From: an uncultured Candidatus Methylacidiphilales bacterium | Lineage (GTDB): Bacteria > Verrucomicrobiota > Verrucomicrobiia > Methylacidiphilales > CALFVM01 | Assembly: GCA_937928665.1 (NCBI GenBank) | Contig: CALFVM010000275.1 | Coordinates: 1-8,961, forward strand | DNA length: 8,961 nt | Direction of reading: 5' to 3' | Program-made: the position numbers and the translations under genes | Notes under the pieces: generated by a model | Told to the model about the DNA's origin: nothing | The model's database searches: none | The model's input: the letters and a program-made list of their open reading frames with translations, nothing else | Part shown: one piece after another, positions 1-6,609 of the stretch | Layout: every line of letters begins with the position of its first letter | Position numbering within the stretch: the stretch's first letter is position 1

Positions 1-570
1 CTCCCGCGAACACCCAATTTCCTCCCCTTCCGCGGTCAGCAACTCAAACGACTCCATGTCTTGGACAAACGGTGCATAGCGCAGTCCGCGCCCGTGCATG
101 TTGCACGCCATCGCCCCCCCGAGCGTCAACGCGTCGGCTCCTGTCTGCTTTTGCCGGATCACCCACGGGGTCGCCTCGCCTGCCTGACGCCGGTCCAGTT
201 CACCCATCAATCGTGGCCAGGTGCACCCCGGTGACACCCGGACCAGTCCTGCCGCTCCGTCCAAGTCCCCCACCTGAGCAAACCCGGTCAAATCAAAGTG
301 GATCGTCCCGGTGCCAAACGCCTGCCGTCCCATGGAGTGGCGCGCTCCTGCCACGCTCAACCCTGCATTGTGGTGCAGGGCCCGGCGCAGAACCCGCAGT
401 GTCTCATCATGGCTCCTCGGTTGGAGAACCCGGCGCACAGGGGTCGGTGTTAACCGGGAATGAACATCATTAACTTCAATCAACTCCGGCCCCCGCCGTG
501 CACAGCCCGCCGACAGCCCCAGGGCCACACCGCTGATGATCTGACAGCAAAACGCGCGGCGGGTCGTCAC
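1..570 (-). CDS. FAD-linked oxidase, predicted Tat-exported lipoprotein (3' end beyond window)
   Basis: The first 190 residues of a protein that continues past the left edge. After a signal region (residues 1-23), residues about 48-190 match the FAD-binding PCMH/VAO fold (FAD_binding_4 type). A 'vvxP' strand with QPRSHDETL (50-58) is followed by GARHSMGRQAFG (75-86), an F-D-L-T-G strand near 92-96, and the late motif TLGGAMACNMHGRG (149-162), which resembles the GGA..N.HG signature of sugar and lactone oxidases. His78 aligns by position with the histidine that carries covalent FAD in aldonolactone/alditol oxidases (family knowledge; covalent linkage is inferred). I chose the GTG at 570 because the twin-arginine and hydrophobic segment begins directly after it. 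No Shine-Dalgarno is visible, and the frame stays open further upstream with another GTG near 630. The substrate-binding half is missing, so the substrate is unknown. The gene is divergent from the nitronate monooxygenase-like gene. Confidence 0.8.
   Translation of the reverse strand, partial: MTTRRAFCCQIISGVALGLSAGCARRGPELIEVNDVHSRLTPTPVRRVLQPRSHDETLRVLRRALHHNAGLSVAGARHSMGRQAFGTGTIHFDLTGFAQVGDLDGAAGLVRVSPGCTWPRLMGELDRRQAGEATPWVIRQKQTGADALTLGGAMACNMHGRGLRYAPFVQDMESFELLTAEGEEIGCSRE
502..570 (-). other. Tat-like lipoprotein signal peptide of the FAD oxidase
   Basis: Codons 1-23 read M(V)TTRRAFCCQ, then IISGVALGLSAGC. T-R-R-A-F-C fits the twin-arginine consensus (S/T)RRxFL(K) except at the lysine. 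A short hydrophobic core follows, and L-S-A-G-C (Cys23) fits the permissive lipobox pattern, although Ser at -3 is less common than Leu. Downstream residues ARRGPEL begin a polar linker. Together this predicts Tat export of a folded, FAD-loaded enzyme and lipid anchoring at Cys23. This is inference from motifs only. Confidence 0.6.
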
Positions 571-691
571 GGGGCAAACGTGCCGCAGACCCAACCCGTG
601 TGCAAGTAGCCCTGCTTTCTCTTTCCCCACCCATCTGCTAACTGCGCCCCACCAGACGGTCCACGTTGCCAAACCCGACATCCGCGCTTCA

Positions 692-2101
692 ATGGCTCTC
701 TTGATTGCACCTTCTCTGCCCTCCCTGATCCAAGGCGGTATGGGCGTCGGCGTTTCCGGCTGGGTGCTTGCCCGGGCCGTCTCGTCCCTCGGCCAGCTCG
801 GCGTCGTTTCCGGAACCGCTCCTGACATCGTCATGGCCCGCCAACTCCAGCTCGGCGACCCGGGCGGGCACTGGTCCCGCGCTCTGCGGGCCTATCCCCG
901 CCCCGAGACCTCCCAGCGCATCCTTGACACCTTTCATATCGCCGGCGGCAAAGATCCGACCGCCCCCTTCAAGCCGACGCCCATGCTCGGCCCGGAATCC
1001 CCCTGGTCCGTGGCTGAACTGACCATCGCCGCCACCTTCGCTGCTGTTTACCTGGCCAAAGAGGGCCATTCTAACCCCGTCGGCATCAATCTCTTGGAAA
1101 AAATCCAGGTCGCTGTCCCCTATGTTATTCTGGGCGCCATGCTTGCCGGAGTTGACGTGGTTCTGGCGGGTGCCGGAATCCCCCGCCAAATCCCGGGCCT
1201 GCTCGACGCGTTGGCTGCAGGGCACCCGGCTGAATACCGGATTGATGTTACCGGTTCCGATGCCTTCCCTATCCGCGTCGATCCCTCCCGATTTCACGGA
1301 CCTCTCCACCGACCCCAGTTCCTGGCCATCGTCAGCTCCCACGTCCTCGCCGAACACCTGGCCCGGAAAGCCTCAGGGCGCGTCGATGGTTTCATCGTCG
1401 AAGCACCTGTCGCCGGCGGTCACAACGCCCCGCCTCGCGGTCCTCTCCAACTCGACGCTTCGGGCCAACCCATCTACGGGGCACGCGACACCGCCGACCC
1501 GACCAAGTTCAGCCAGCTCGGCCTCCCCTTTTGGTTGGCGGGCGGGTTTGGCCACCCTGGAAAACTGCGTGAGGCATTGGCCCTGGGTGCCCACGGAATT
1601 CAGGTCGGCACTGCCTTTGCCTTCTGCCAGGAGTCTGGCCTGGACCCCGCCCTTAAGTCGGCGATCCTCCACCGGGCCCACCTCGGTCGGATCGGTGTCA
1701 CCACCCAACCCTTCGCCTCTCCCACGGGCTTTCCGTTCAAGATCGTGCAACTCGAAGGCACCCTTGCCGACCCGGCCGTTCACCTTGCGCGCCGGCGCGT
1801 CTGTGATATCGGCCTCCTGCGCGAAGTTGCCGTTGGCCCTGAAGGTGCCCTGATCCTCCGTTGCCCCTCGGAACCATCTGACCGTTGGGTGGCGAAAGAT
1901 GGATTACCCGATGCCTGCAACGGCCGACTTTGCCTGTGCAATGGTCTCTTGGCGGCCATCGGCCTCGGTCAACGCCGTTCCGACGGCTCGGTTGAGCCCC
2001 CACTCCTGACCGCTGGGGATTCGCTCACCAGTCTGCGGGACTTCAGCCCCGACGGAACTCCTTACACGGCCGCTGACGTGATTCGCGTCCTGCTCGCGTG
2101 A
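692..2101 (+). CDS. Nitronate monooxygenase-family FMN protein (2-nitropropane dioxygenase-like)
   Basis: A 469-residue TIM-barrel flavoprotein. Visible landmarks are the N-terminal IQGGMGVGVSG (13-23), the first phosphate/FMN loop of the family; VLAGAGIPRQIP (157-168); VEAPVAGGHNAPPRG (236-250), where His244 sits at the position of the catalytic base in nitronate monooxygenases; WLAGGFG (281-287) and GIQVGTAFAF (302-311), the usual FMN-phosphate loops. Family members oxidise alkyl nitronates, or in PfaD act as enoyl reductases, so the true substrate here is open. The protein is longer than the roughly 350-residue class I enzymes. The extra C-terminal part (about 360-469) carries Cys409, Cys414 and Cys416 followed by NGLLAAIGLGQ and PLLTAGDSL, a layout I associate with an AGGHNAPPRG subgroup. 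The ATG at 692 is the first plausible start, with no Shine-Dalgarno. The gene is monocistronic, divergent from the FAD oxidase and convergent with the TCA operon. Confidence 0.85.
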   Translation: MALLIAPSLPSLIQGGMGVGVSGWVLARAVSSLGQLGVVSGTAPDIVMARQLQLGDPGGHWSRALRAYPRPETSQRILDTFHIAGGKDPTAPFKPTPMLGPESPWSVAELTIAATFAAVYLAKEGHSNPVGINLLEKIQVAVPYVILGAMLAGVDVVLAGAGIPRQIPGLLDALAAGHPAEYRIDVTGSDAFPIRVDPSRFHGPLHRPQFLAIVSSHVLAEHLARKASGRVDGFIVEAPVAGGHNAPPRGPLQLDASGQPIYGARDTADPTKFSQLGLPFWLAGGFGHPGKLREALALGAHGIQVGTAFAFCQESGLDPALKSAILHRAHLGRIGVTTQPFASPTGFPFKIVQLEGTLADPAVHLARRRVCDIGLLREVAVGPEGALILRCPSEPSDRWVAKDGLPDACNGRLCLCNGLLAAIGLGQRRSDGSVEPPLLTAGDSLTSLRDFSPDGTPYTAADVIRVLLA

Positions 2102-2103
2102 GT

Positions 2104-2124
2104 GAGCCGTGGACCGCACGGTTC
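2104..2124 (+). terminator. Stem-loop just after the nitronate monooxygenase stop codon
   Basis: GAGCCGTG (2104-2111), loop GACCG (2112-2116), CACGGTTC (2117-2124) pair as an 8-bp stem containing one G-U. It starts two bases after the TGA, and the wobble pair favours formation in plus-strand RNA. No T-run follows, so it is a terminator-like or 3'-end-stabilising hairpin rather than a canonical intrinsic terminator. Confidence 0.4.
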
Positions 2125-2150
2125 CCGAGAAAGCACCCAGTGCCACCAGA

Positions 2151-2168
2151 ACCCGGTCAGCTCCGGGT
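2151..2168. terminator. Perfect inverted repeat between convergent genes
   Basis: ACCCGG (2151-2156), loop TCAGCT, CCGGGT (2163-2168). The 6-bp all-perfect stem can form on either strand. It lies 26 bases beyond the aminotransferase stop and 27 bases beyond the first hairpin. It could serve as a bidirectional terminator stem, but there is no T-tract on either side and a 6-bp repeat in GC-rich DNA can occur by chance. Confidence 0.3.
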
Positions 2169-2194
2169 CACCGAAGGACGCCTGTTGTCCACTC

Positions 2195-3274
2195 CTAAGC
2201 GAGAGCAGCCAAAGCGCGGTCCATGGCGCTCAGCAGGGCACCGACGGTCGCTTCGTTCTCGTCGCCCATATTGGACAGCCGGAAGGTCTTTCCCTTCACT
2301 TTTCCATACCCCTGATCAATGACGATGTTGGCATGGGTTTTCATCCATTGGGCCACCGCAGCCACATCGACTTCCCGATTGTTCCGAATGCAGGTGAGAG
2401 AGACCGATTCGTAGCCGGGTTCCGGGAACATCTCAAACCCGTTGGCCACCGCCCAGCTCCGCACCATCTGATTGGTTACGGCGTGCCGGGCGTAACGGGC
2501 CTCAAGGCCTTCGGTCAGGATGTCGTCCACTTTGCTTTGCAAAGCGTAGAGGTGAGAAATGCTGGGCGTGGTCGGGGTCATGTTCGACTCCGCGTTCTTT
2601 TTGAACTCCACGAAGTCCATGTAGTAGCCCCGGTCTTTTACTTCGGTCGCCCGGGCAAAAGCCCGTTCCGAGACGGTAAAGACCGCCGCACCCGGCGGCA
2701 GGGCTAGTGCCTTTTGCACCCCCGCGAGCATGACATCAGCACCCAGGTCATCGAAGGGAGTCGGCACAACCGTAAAGGAGGAAACCACGTCCGTGATGAG
2801 GATCACGTCGGGGAACTCCCGGACAACTGCAGCAATCTCGCGCAGGGGATTCATTGTGCCGGTTGAGGTCTCGTTGTGAATGAGGGTCACCGCGTCAAAT
2901 CCGCCCCGGGCAAGTGCCTCGCGGACGGCCTCAGGTTTGATGGCGCGACCCCACTCCACTTGGAGCTTTTCGGCGGCTTTCCCGCATTTCAGGGCGACAT
3001 CGAACCACTTGTCAGAGAACGCGCCGCTCATGCAGACAAGAACTTTCTGGCGGACGAGGTTGCGAATGGCGGCTTCCATGACGCACCAAGCCGAGCCGGT
3101 ACACAGAAAAACGGGTTGGCGCGTGCCGAAGAGTGTCTGGAGTCCCGGCTGCACTGCAGCGTAGAGTTCCTGGAAGGCTTTGCTCCGGTGCCCGACCATG
3201 GGGCGACAAAACGCCTCATAGGTCTTGGCAGAAACTTCGACTGGGCCGGGAATGAAGAGTTTGGGGTGGGACAT
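2195..3274 (-). CDS. Class V PLP aminotransferase (serine/alanine-glyoxylate type)
   Basis: A 359-residue fold-type I PLP enzyme. N-terminal FIPGPVEV (7-14) and VGHRSKAF (27-34) are typical of alanine-glyoxylate/serine-pyruvate aminotransferases. CTGSAW (58-63) is the phosphate-binding turn, HNETSTGTMNPL (133-144) stacks near the cofactor, D162 in ITDVVSSF holds the pyridine nitrogen, K188 in GVQKALALPPG is the expected Schiff-base lysine, and R332 in FRLSNMG is the likely substrate-carboxylate arginine (family knowledge). The frame stays open upstream to 3553, but that extension lies inside gltA and looks nothing like protein from this family. The ATG at 3274 begins directly at the conserved MSHPKLFIPGP. 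It is the last gene of the sucC-sucD-gltA cluster, 28 bp after gltA. The donor/acceptor pair (Ser, Ala, phosphoserine with glyoxylate, pyruvate or 2-oxoglutarate) cannot be settled from sequence. The position next to TCA enzymes fits a role in serine/glycine or glyoxylate metabolism. Confidence 0.88.
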   Translation of the reverse strand: MSHPKLFIPGPVEVSAKTYEAFCRPMVGHRSKAFQELYAAVQPGLQTLFGTRQPVFLCTGSAWCVMEAAIRNLVRQKVLVCMSGAFSDKWFDVALKCGKAAEKLQVEWGRAIKPEAVREALARGGFDAVTLIHNETSTGTMNPLREIAAVVREFPDVILITDVVSSFTVVPTPFDDLGADVMLAGVQKALALPPGAAVFTVSERAFARATEVKDRGYYMDFVEFKKNAESNMTPTTPSISHLYALQSKVDDILTEGLEARYARHAVTNQMVRSWAVANGFEMFPEPGYESVSLTCIRNNREVDVAAVAQWMKTHANIVIDQGYGKVKGKTFRLSNMGDENEATVGALLSAMDRALAALA

Positions 3275-3302
3275 AAAAGTTAGGATGCCGTCCGTGGGCG
3301 AA

Positions 3303-4430
3303 TTAGCGTTCGGGCAGAGGAACGACTTTTTTGCCGGCCGGCAGGCCGACATAATCGCTGCTGGGGCGGAAAAGTCGGTTGTCCGCCAGTTGCTCCAGGA
3401 CGTGTGCGGTCCAGCCGGCAGTGCGGGCAATGGCAAAGATCGGGGTAAAGTAATCCAGCGGAATGCCCAGGCTGTAGTAAACCGTGGCGGAATAGAAATC
3501 GACGTTGGCGTGCAGGTTCTTCTCCCGCAGCATGATTTCGGCAATCCGTTCACTCATCTGAATCCACTTGGGTTCGCCGAGTTCCTGGGTGAGCTTGACG
3601 GCCATCCGCTTGAGGTGCGGTGCGCGGGGATCAAGGACTTTGTAGACTCGGTGCCCGATGCCCATGATCTTGCGTTTCATGGCGAGTTGTTCGGCAATGT
3701 AGGAATCTACGCGCTCCAGTGAGCCAATTTCTTTCAACATCCGGATGACCCCTTCATTGGCACCGCCATGGAGGGGGCCTTTCAGGGAGCCGATGGCGGC
3801 ACTGACCGCCGAGTACATGTCGGTCAGAGTCGAGATCGAGACGCGGGCGGTGAACGTGGACGCGTTGAAGCTGTGATCGGCGTGCAGAACGTAGGCCATG
3901 TCGAGCGTGCGAACCGCCTCAGGCCCCGGGGTTTCTCCGGTCATGAGGTAGAGGAAATGGGCGGCCTCGTCCAAGTCGTGCCGGATGGGTGGCAGCGGTT
4001 GCCCCTGGCGCGCACGATGAAAATAGGCCGCAATGACACCGATTTTCGAAGTGATCGAAAGGGCCCGGCGACGGTTAACGTCGAGCGCATCCTCACCAAG
4101 CTCTCCTGAATCGTAAAGGCCAAGCATGGAAACGCAGGTCCGGAGCACATCCATCGGGTGGGCATCTTTTGGACAGGCCCGGAGGAAATCGACCAGCCCG
4201 TGGGGCAACTCTCGCTCATGCCGAAGTTCGGCCTTCAGGAAGTCGAGTTCCCGCGCATTGGGAAGACGACCGTGCCAGAGAAGGTGAACCACTTCCTCGT
4301 AGCAGACTTGGCCTGCCAACTCGTCAATATCGTAGCCGCAATAGATCAGCTTGCCTTCCTGCCCCCGGACATCGCTGAGCTTGGTTTCAGCCGCGACGAT
4401 TCCTTCTAACCCGCGTGACGTGACGGCCAT
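3303..4430 (-). CDS. gltA: Citrate synthase (short bacterial/archaeal type)
   Basis: A 375-residue enzyme that condenses oxaloacetate and acetyl-CoA to citrate, the entry step of the TCA cycle. N-terminal GLEGIVAAETKLSDV (7-21) is the family opening. The catalytic residues are all visible: His221 in GPLHGGANEG, His260 in GIGHRVYKVLDPRA, and Asp311 in NVDFYSATVYYSLGIP. His186 in LHADHSFNAST and IARTAGWTAH (334-343) line the substrate site. The length matches the short form (about 370-380) rather than the 430-residue NADH-sensitive E. coli form. 2-methylcitrate synthases share this architecture, but the neighbouring sucCD, and the absence of prpB or prpD, favour citrate synthase. The frame is open upstream to 4505, inside sucD. 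The ATG at 4430 is chosen because it opens on the conserved MAVTSRGLEG and lies 5 bp after the sucD stop. That spacing implies translational coupling, and no Shine-Dalgarno is evident. Confidence 0.92.
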   Translation of the reverse strand: MAVTSRGLEGIVAAETKLSDVRGQEGKLIYCGYDIDELAGQVCYEEVVHLLWHGRLPNARELDFLKAELRHERELPHGLVDFLRACPKDAHPMDVLRTCVSMLGLYDSGELGEDALDVNRRRALSITSKIGVIAAYFHRARQGQPLPPIRHDLDEAAHFLYLMTGETPGPEAVRTLDMAYVLHADHSFNASTFTARVSISTLTDMYSAVSAAIGSLKGPLHGGANEGVIRMLKEIGSLERVDSYIAEQLAMKRKIMGIGHRVYKVLDPRAPHLKRMAVKLTQELGEPKWIQMSERIAEIMLREKNLHANVDFYSATVYYSLGIPLDYFTPIFAIARTAGWTAHVLEQLADNRLFRPSSDYVGLPAGKKVVPLPER

Positions 4431-4435
4431 ATCGG

Positions 4436-5311
4436 CTATTTTTTGAGGCGCTCCATCAGCGTGTCCCCGATCTCTGCCAAGGTTTTCGCCACCGTGATTC
4501 CACACGCCTCCAGTGCCGCAATTTTATCGCTGGCCGCCCCTTTTCCTCCGGAGACGATGGCGCCGGCATGACCCATGCGGCGGCCTGGCGGTGCGGTCGC
4601 TCCGGCGATGAAGCCGATCACGGGTTTGTGAACACGTTCCTTGACAAAGCGGGCCGCTTCTTCCTCCTCGCCCCCTCCGATCTCCCCGATCATGACAATC
4701 GCTTCCGTCCCCGGATCGGCGTTGAAAAACTCAATGGCATCGCGATGCGTCATCCCGTGGATAGGATCGCCTCCGATGCCGATGCAGGTGCTCTGGCCGT
4801 AGCCGCGTGAGGTAATCTGCCAAACGGCTTCATAGGTCAGGGTGCCGCTGCGGGAGACGACCCCGATCGTGCCGGGCTTGTGAATGTAGCCGGGCATGAT
4901 CCCGATTTTGCACTGGCCGGGTGTGATAATGCCGGGACAGTTCGGCCCGATGAGAACCGAGTTCTTGCCCACCATGAACTGCTTGACCTTGAGCATGTCC
5001 AGGACCGGGATACCCTCGGTAATGCAGACGACCAATTCAATCCCGGCGTCGATCGCTTCCATGACCGAGTCGGCGGCAAATTCGGCCGGGACAAAAATCA
5101 TGGTGGCGTTGCAACCGGTTTGCTGACGGGCCTCCAGCACGGTGTCAAAGACCGGCACCCTGCCCTCAAAGACCTCACCGCCGCGTGCGGGGGTCACCCC
5201 GGCGACGACTTTGGTTCCATATTCCATGCAGCTCTTTGCGTGGAAAGCTCCTGAACGGCCAGTGATCCCCTGCACCAGCAACCGTGTATTGTTTCCAACC
5301 AGAACGGACAT
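4436..5311 (-). CDS. sucD: Succinyl-CoA synthetase (ADP-forming) alpha subunit
   Basis: A 291-residue subunit that binds CoA and carries the phosphohistidine intermediate in succinyl-CoA + ADP/GDP + Pi conversion to succinate + ATP/GTP. The Rossmann CoA-binding start is [14 protein letters not shown] (13-26), followed by [15 protein letters not shown] (36-50), [12 protein letters not shown] (121-132), [10 protein letters not shown] (153-162) and [10 protein letters not shown] (177-186). E210 in IGEIGG contacts the active-site histidine in the family, and His248 in [14 protein letters not shown] (248-261 region) is the phosphorylated residue. The length equals the usual ~290. The frame is open upstream to 5410, but the start at 5311 is fixed by a good ribosome-binding site and by homology ([15 protein letters not shown]). 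It lies 13 bp after sucC and 5 bp before gltA. Confidence 0.95.
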   Translation of the reverse strand: MSVLVGNNTRLLVQGITGRSGAFHAKSCMEYGTKVVAGVTPARGGEVFEGRVPVFDTVLEARQQTGCNATMIFVPAEFAADSVMEAIDAGIELVVCITEGIPVLDMLKVKQFMVGKNSVLIGPNCPGIITPGQCKIGIMPGYIHKPGTIGVVSRSGTLTYEAVWQITSRGYGQSTCIGIGGDPIHGMTHRDAIEFFNADPGTEAIVMIGEIGGGEEEEAARFVKERVHKPVIGFIAGATAPPGRRMGHAGAIVSGGKGAASDKIAALEACGITVAKTLAEIGDTLMERLKK

Positions 5312-5320
5312 AGTTGTTTT

Positions 5321-5326
5321 CTCCTC
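5321..5326 (-). promoter_or_regulatory. sucD ribosome-binding site overlapping the sucC stop codon
   Basis: On the minus strand GAGGAG (5326-5321) lies 9 bases before the sucD ATG. The sucC stop TGA (5327-5325) shares its last two bases with this motif, so ribosomes ending sucC stop on the sucD binding site. This is the only clear Shine-Dalgarno in the window and supports balanced, coupled synthesis of the two subunits. Confidence 0.75.
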
Positions 5327-6515
5327 AGTTGGAGCCCTTGGCGGCTGCCACCACTTTTTCCGCCGCTTCCGCCAGCCCTTCGGCCGCGATGATCGGAAGC
5401 CCGGACTCACGCAATAATTTTTTTCCTAACTCCACGTTGGTTCCTTCCAGACGAACGACAAGCGGGACATCGCAGGAGACCACTTTCCAGGCATTGATGA
5501 TGCCTTGGGCAATGATGTCGCATTTCATGATGCCGCCGAAGATGTTGACCAAAATGGCCTTCACGTTTGGATCGCCCGCCAGAATCTTGAACGCTTCGGT
5601 CACCTGCTGTTCGTTGGCACCGCCGCCAACATCAAGGAAGTTGGCCGGGCTGCCCCCGTAGTGATTGATGATGTCCATTGTGGCCATAGCCAATCCGGCC
5701 CCATTGACCATGCAACCGATGTTGCCGTCCAGACCGATATAGTTGAGATTGAACTTGGAGGCCTGGACCTCGCGTGGATCTTCTTCATCCAGATCCCGCA
5801 TTGCGACGATCTCCGGCTGGCGGAACAGCGCGTTGTCATCGAAATTGAGTTTTGCGTCCAGGGCAAAGACCTCTCCACCTTTGGTCTCCACCAGCGGATT
5901 GATTTCCACCAGCGAACAGTCGCATTCAGTGAACAGGCGGTAAACCGCATGAAACAGGCGGCAGGCTGCCCGCATATTGGCCGGTCCGAAGCCAAGTTCC
6001 TTGGCTAGTTTCCGGCTTTGAAACGGCAGCAACCCAAGGCCGGGGTGGATCGGCTCACGCACGATCGCGTCCGGACTCTTTTCCGCCACCGCCTCGATAT
6101 CCATGCCTCCCTGGAGGCTGGCAATGATAACCGGGCAGCCCAGTGCGCGGTCCAGGGTGATGGCAAAGTAAAGTTCGCGGGCGATTTCTTTCGACTCGGC
6201 AATGAGGACTTTCCGAACCAGTCGGCCAGCCTCGCCGGTCTGGTGGGTGACGAGGGTCTGGCCCAGCATCTGCGCGGCCACCGCACCTACTTCTGACGCA
6301 GTCTTGCACAATTTAACGCCGCCCTGATACCCGGAGGTGAATGTTCCCTTGCCCCGTCCGCCCGCATGAATCTGGGCTTTGACCACCAGTTGATTGGAAA
6401 TCATGCTCCGAGCCAATGACTCGGCCTCTTCTGGGGTTGAAGCCACTCTGCCGGAAGGCGTGGCCACACCGAATTTCTCCAACAGTTCCTTCGCCTGATA
6501 CTCGTGAATGTTCAT
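5325..6515 (-). CDS. sucC: Succinyl-CoA synthetase (ADP-forming) beta subunit
   Basis: A 396-residue nucleotide- and succinate-binding subunit, partner of SucD, slightly longer than the ~388 of E. coli. It starts with the near-invariant [12 protein letters not shown]. The ATP-grasp domain (about 1-235) shows [14 protein letters not shown] (44-57), a short insertion TFTSGYQ (58-64) before GGVK, and the magnesium residues N206 (VEINPLVE) and D220 ([13 protein letters not shown]). The C-terminal ligase domain has [15 protein letters not shown] (267-281), NFLDVGGGA (292-300) and [11 protein letters not shown] (323-333), the last contacting the phosphohistidine site. It is the first gene of the tight sucC-sucD-gltA-aminotransferase unit. 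The 94-bp gap upstream, which is A-rich on the minus strand around 6560-6590, is where an operon promoter would be expected, but I find no convincing -35/-10 pair. No strong Shine-Dalgarno precedes the ATG. Confidence 0.95.
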   Translation of the reverse strand: MNIHEYQAKELLEKFGVATPSGRVASTPEEAESLARSMISNQLVVKAQIHAGGRGKGTFTSGYQGGVKLCKTASEVGAVAAQMLGQTLVTHQTGEAGRLVRKVLIAESKEIARELYFAITLDRALGCPVIIASLQGGMDIEAVAEKSPDAIVREPIHPGLGLLPFQSRKLAKELGFGPANMRAACRLFHAVYRLFTECDCSLVEINPLVETKGGEVFALDAKLNFDDNALFRQPEIVAMRDLDEEDPREVQASKFNLNYIGLDGNIGCMVNGAGLAMATMDIINHYGGSPANFLDVGGGANEQQVTEAFKILAGDPNVKAILVNIFGGIMKCDIIAQGIINAWKVVSCDVPLVVRLEGTNVELGKKLLRESGLPIIAAEGLAEAAEKVVAAAKGSN

Positions 6516-6609
6516 GGGCTGAGAGACTTGGAGGCTCCCACTTCAATCCACCCCGGTCAAAGCCTTTTTCGTTCAACTGTTTTCTTCCCCACCGCCCCCG
6601 CCGCCGAGG

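Noticed and set aside
72..473. 133-codon plus-strand open frame near the left edge
   Set aside because: It is opposite the FAD oxidase, whose minus-strand frame shows clear FAD-binding motifs; the plus-strand product is Pro/Ser/Arg-rich noise.
689..1357. 222-codon minus-strand open frame inside the nitronate monooxygenase-like gene
   Set aside because: Glycine/aspartate-rich composition typical of antisense shadow; the plus-strand protein has all family motifs.
2102..2707. 201-codon plus-strand open frame opposite the aminotransferase
   Set aside because: It is antisense to a clear PLP-enzyme gene with intact motifs, its residues resemble no family, and long antisense frames are expected in GC-rich coding DNA.
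3275..3553. Upstream extension of the aminotransferase frame
   Set aside because: It overlaps the 3' end of gltA, its translation is low-complexity and unlike the family, and the conserved start is at 3274.
5505..6008. 167-codon plus-strand open frame opposite sucC
   Set aside because: Mirror frame of a fully conserved sucC; no recognisable domain or ribosome-binding site.
6516..6609. Possible sucC promoter in the A-rich gap (TTGAAC and TTGACC on the minus strand)
   Set aside because: Neither hexamer has an acceptable -10 element at 16-18 bp, so I do not call a promoter.
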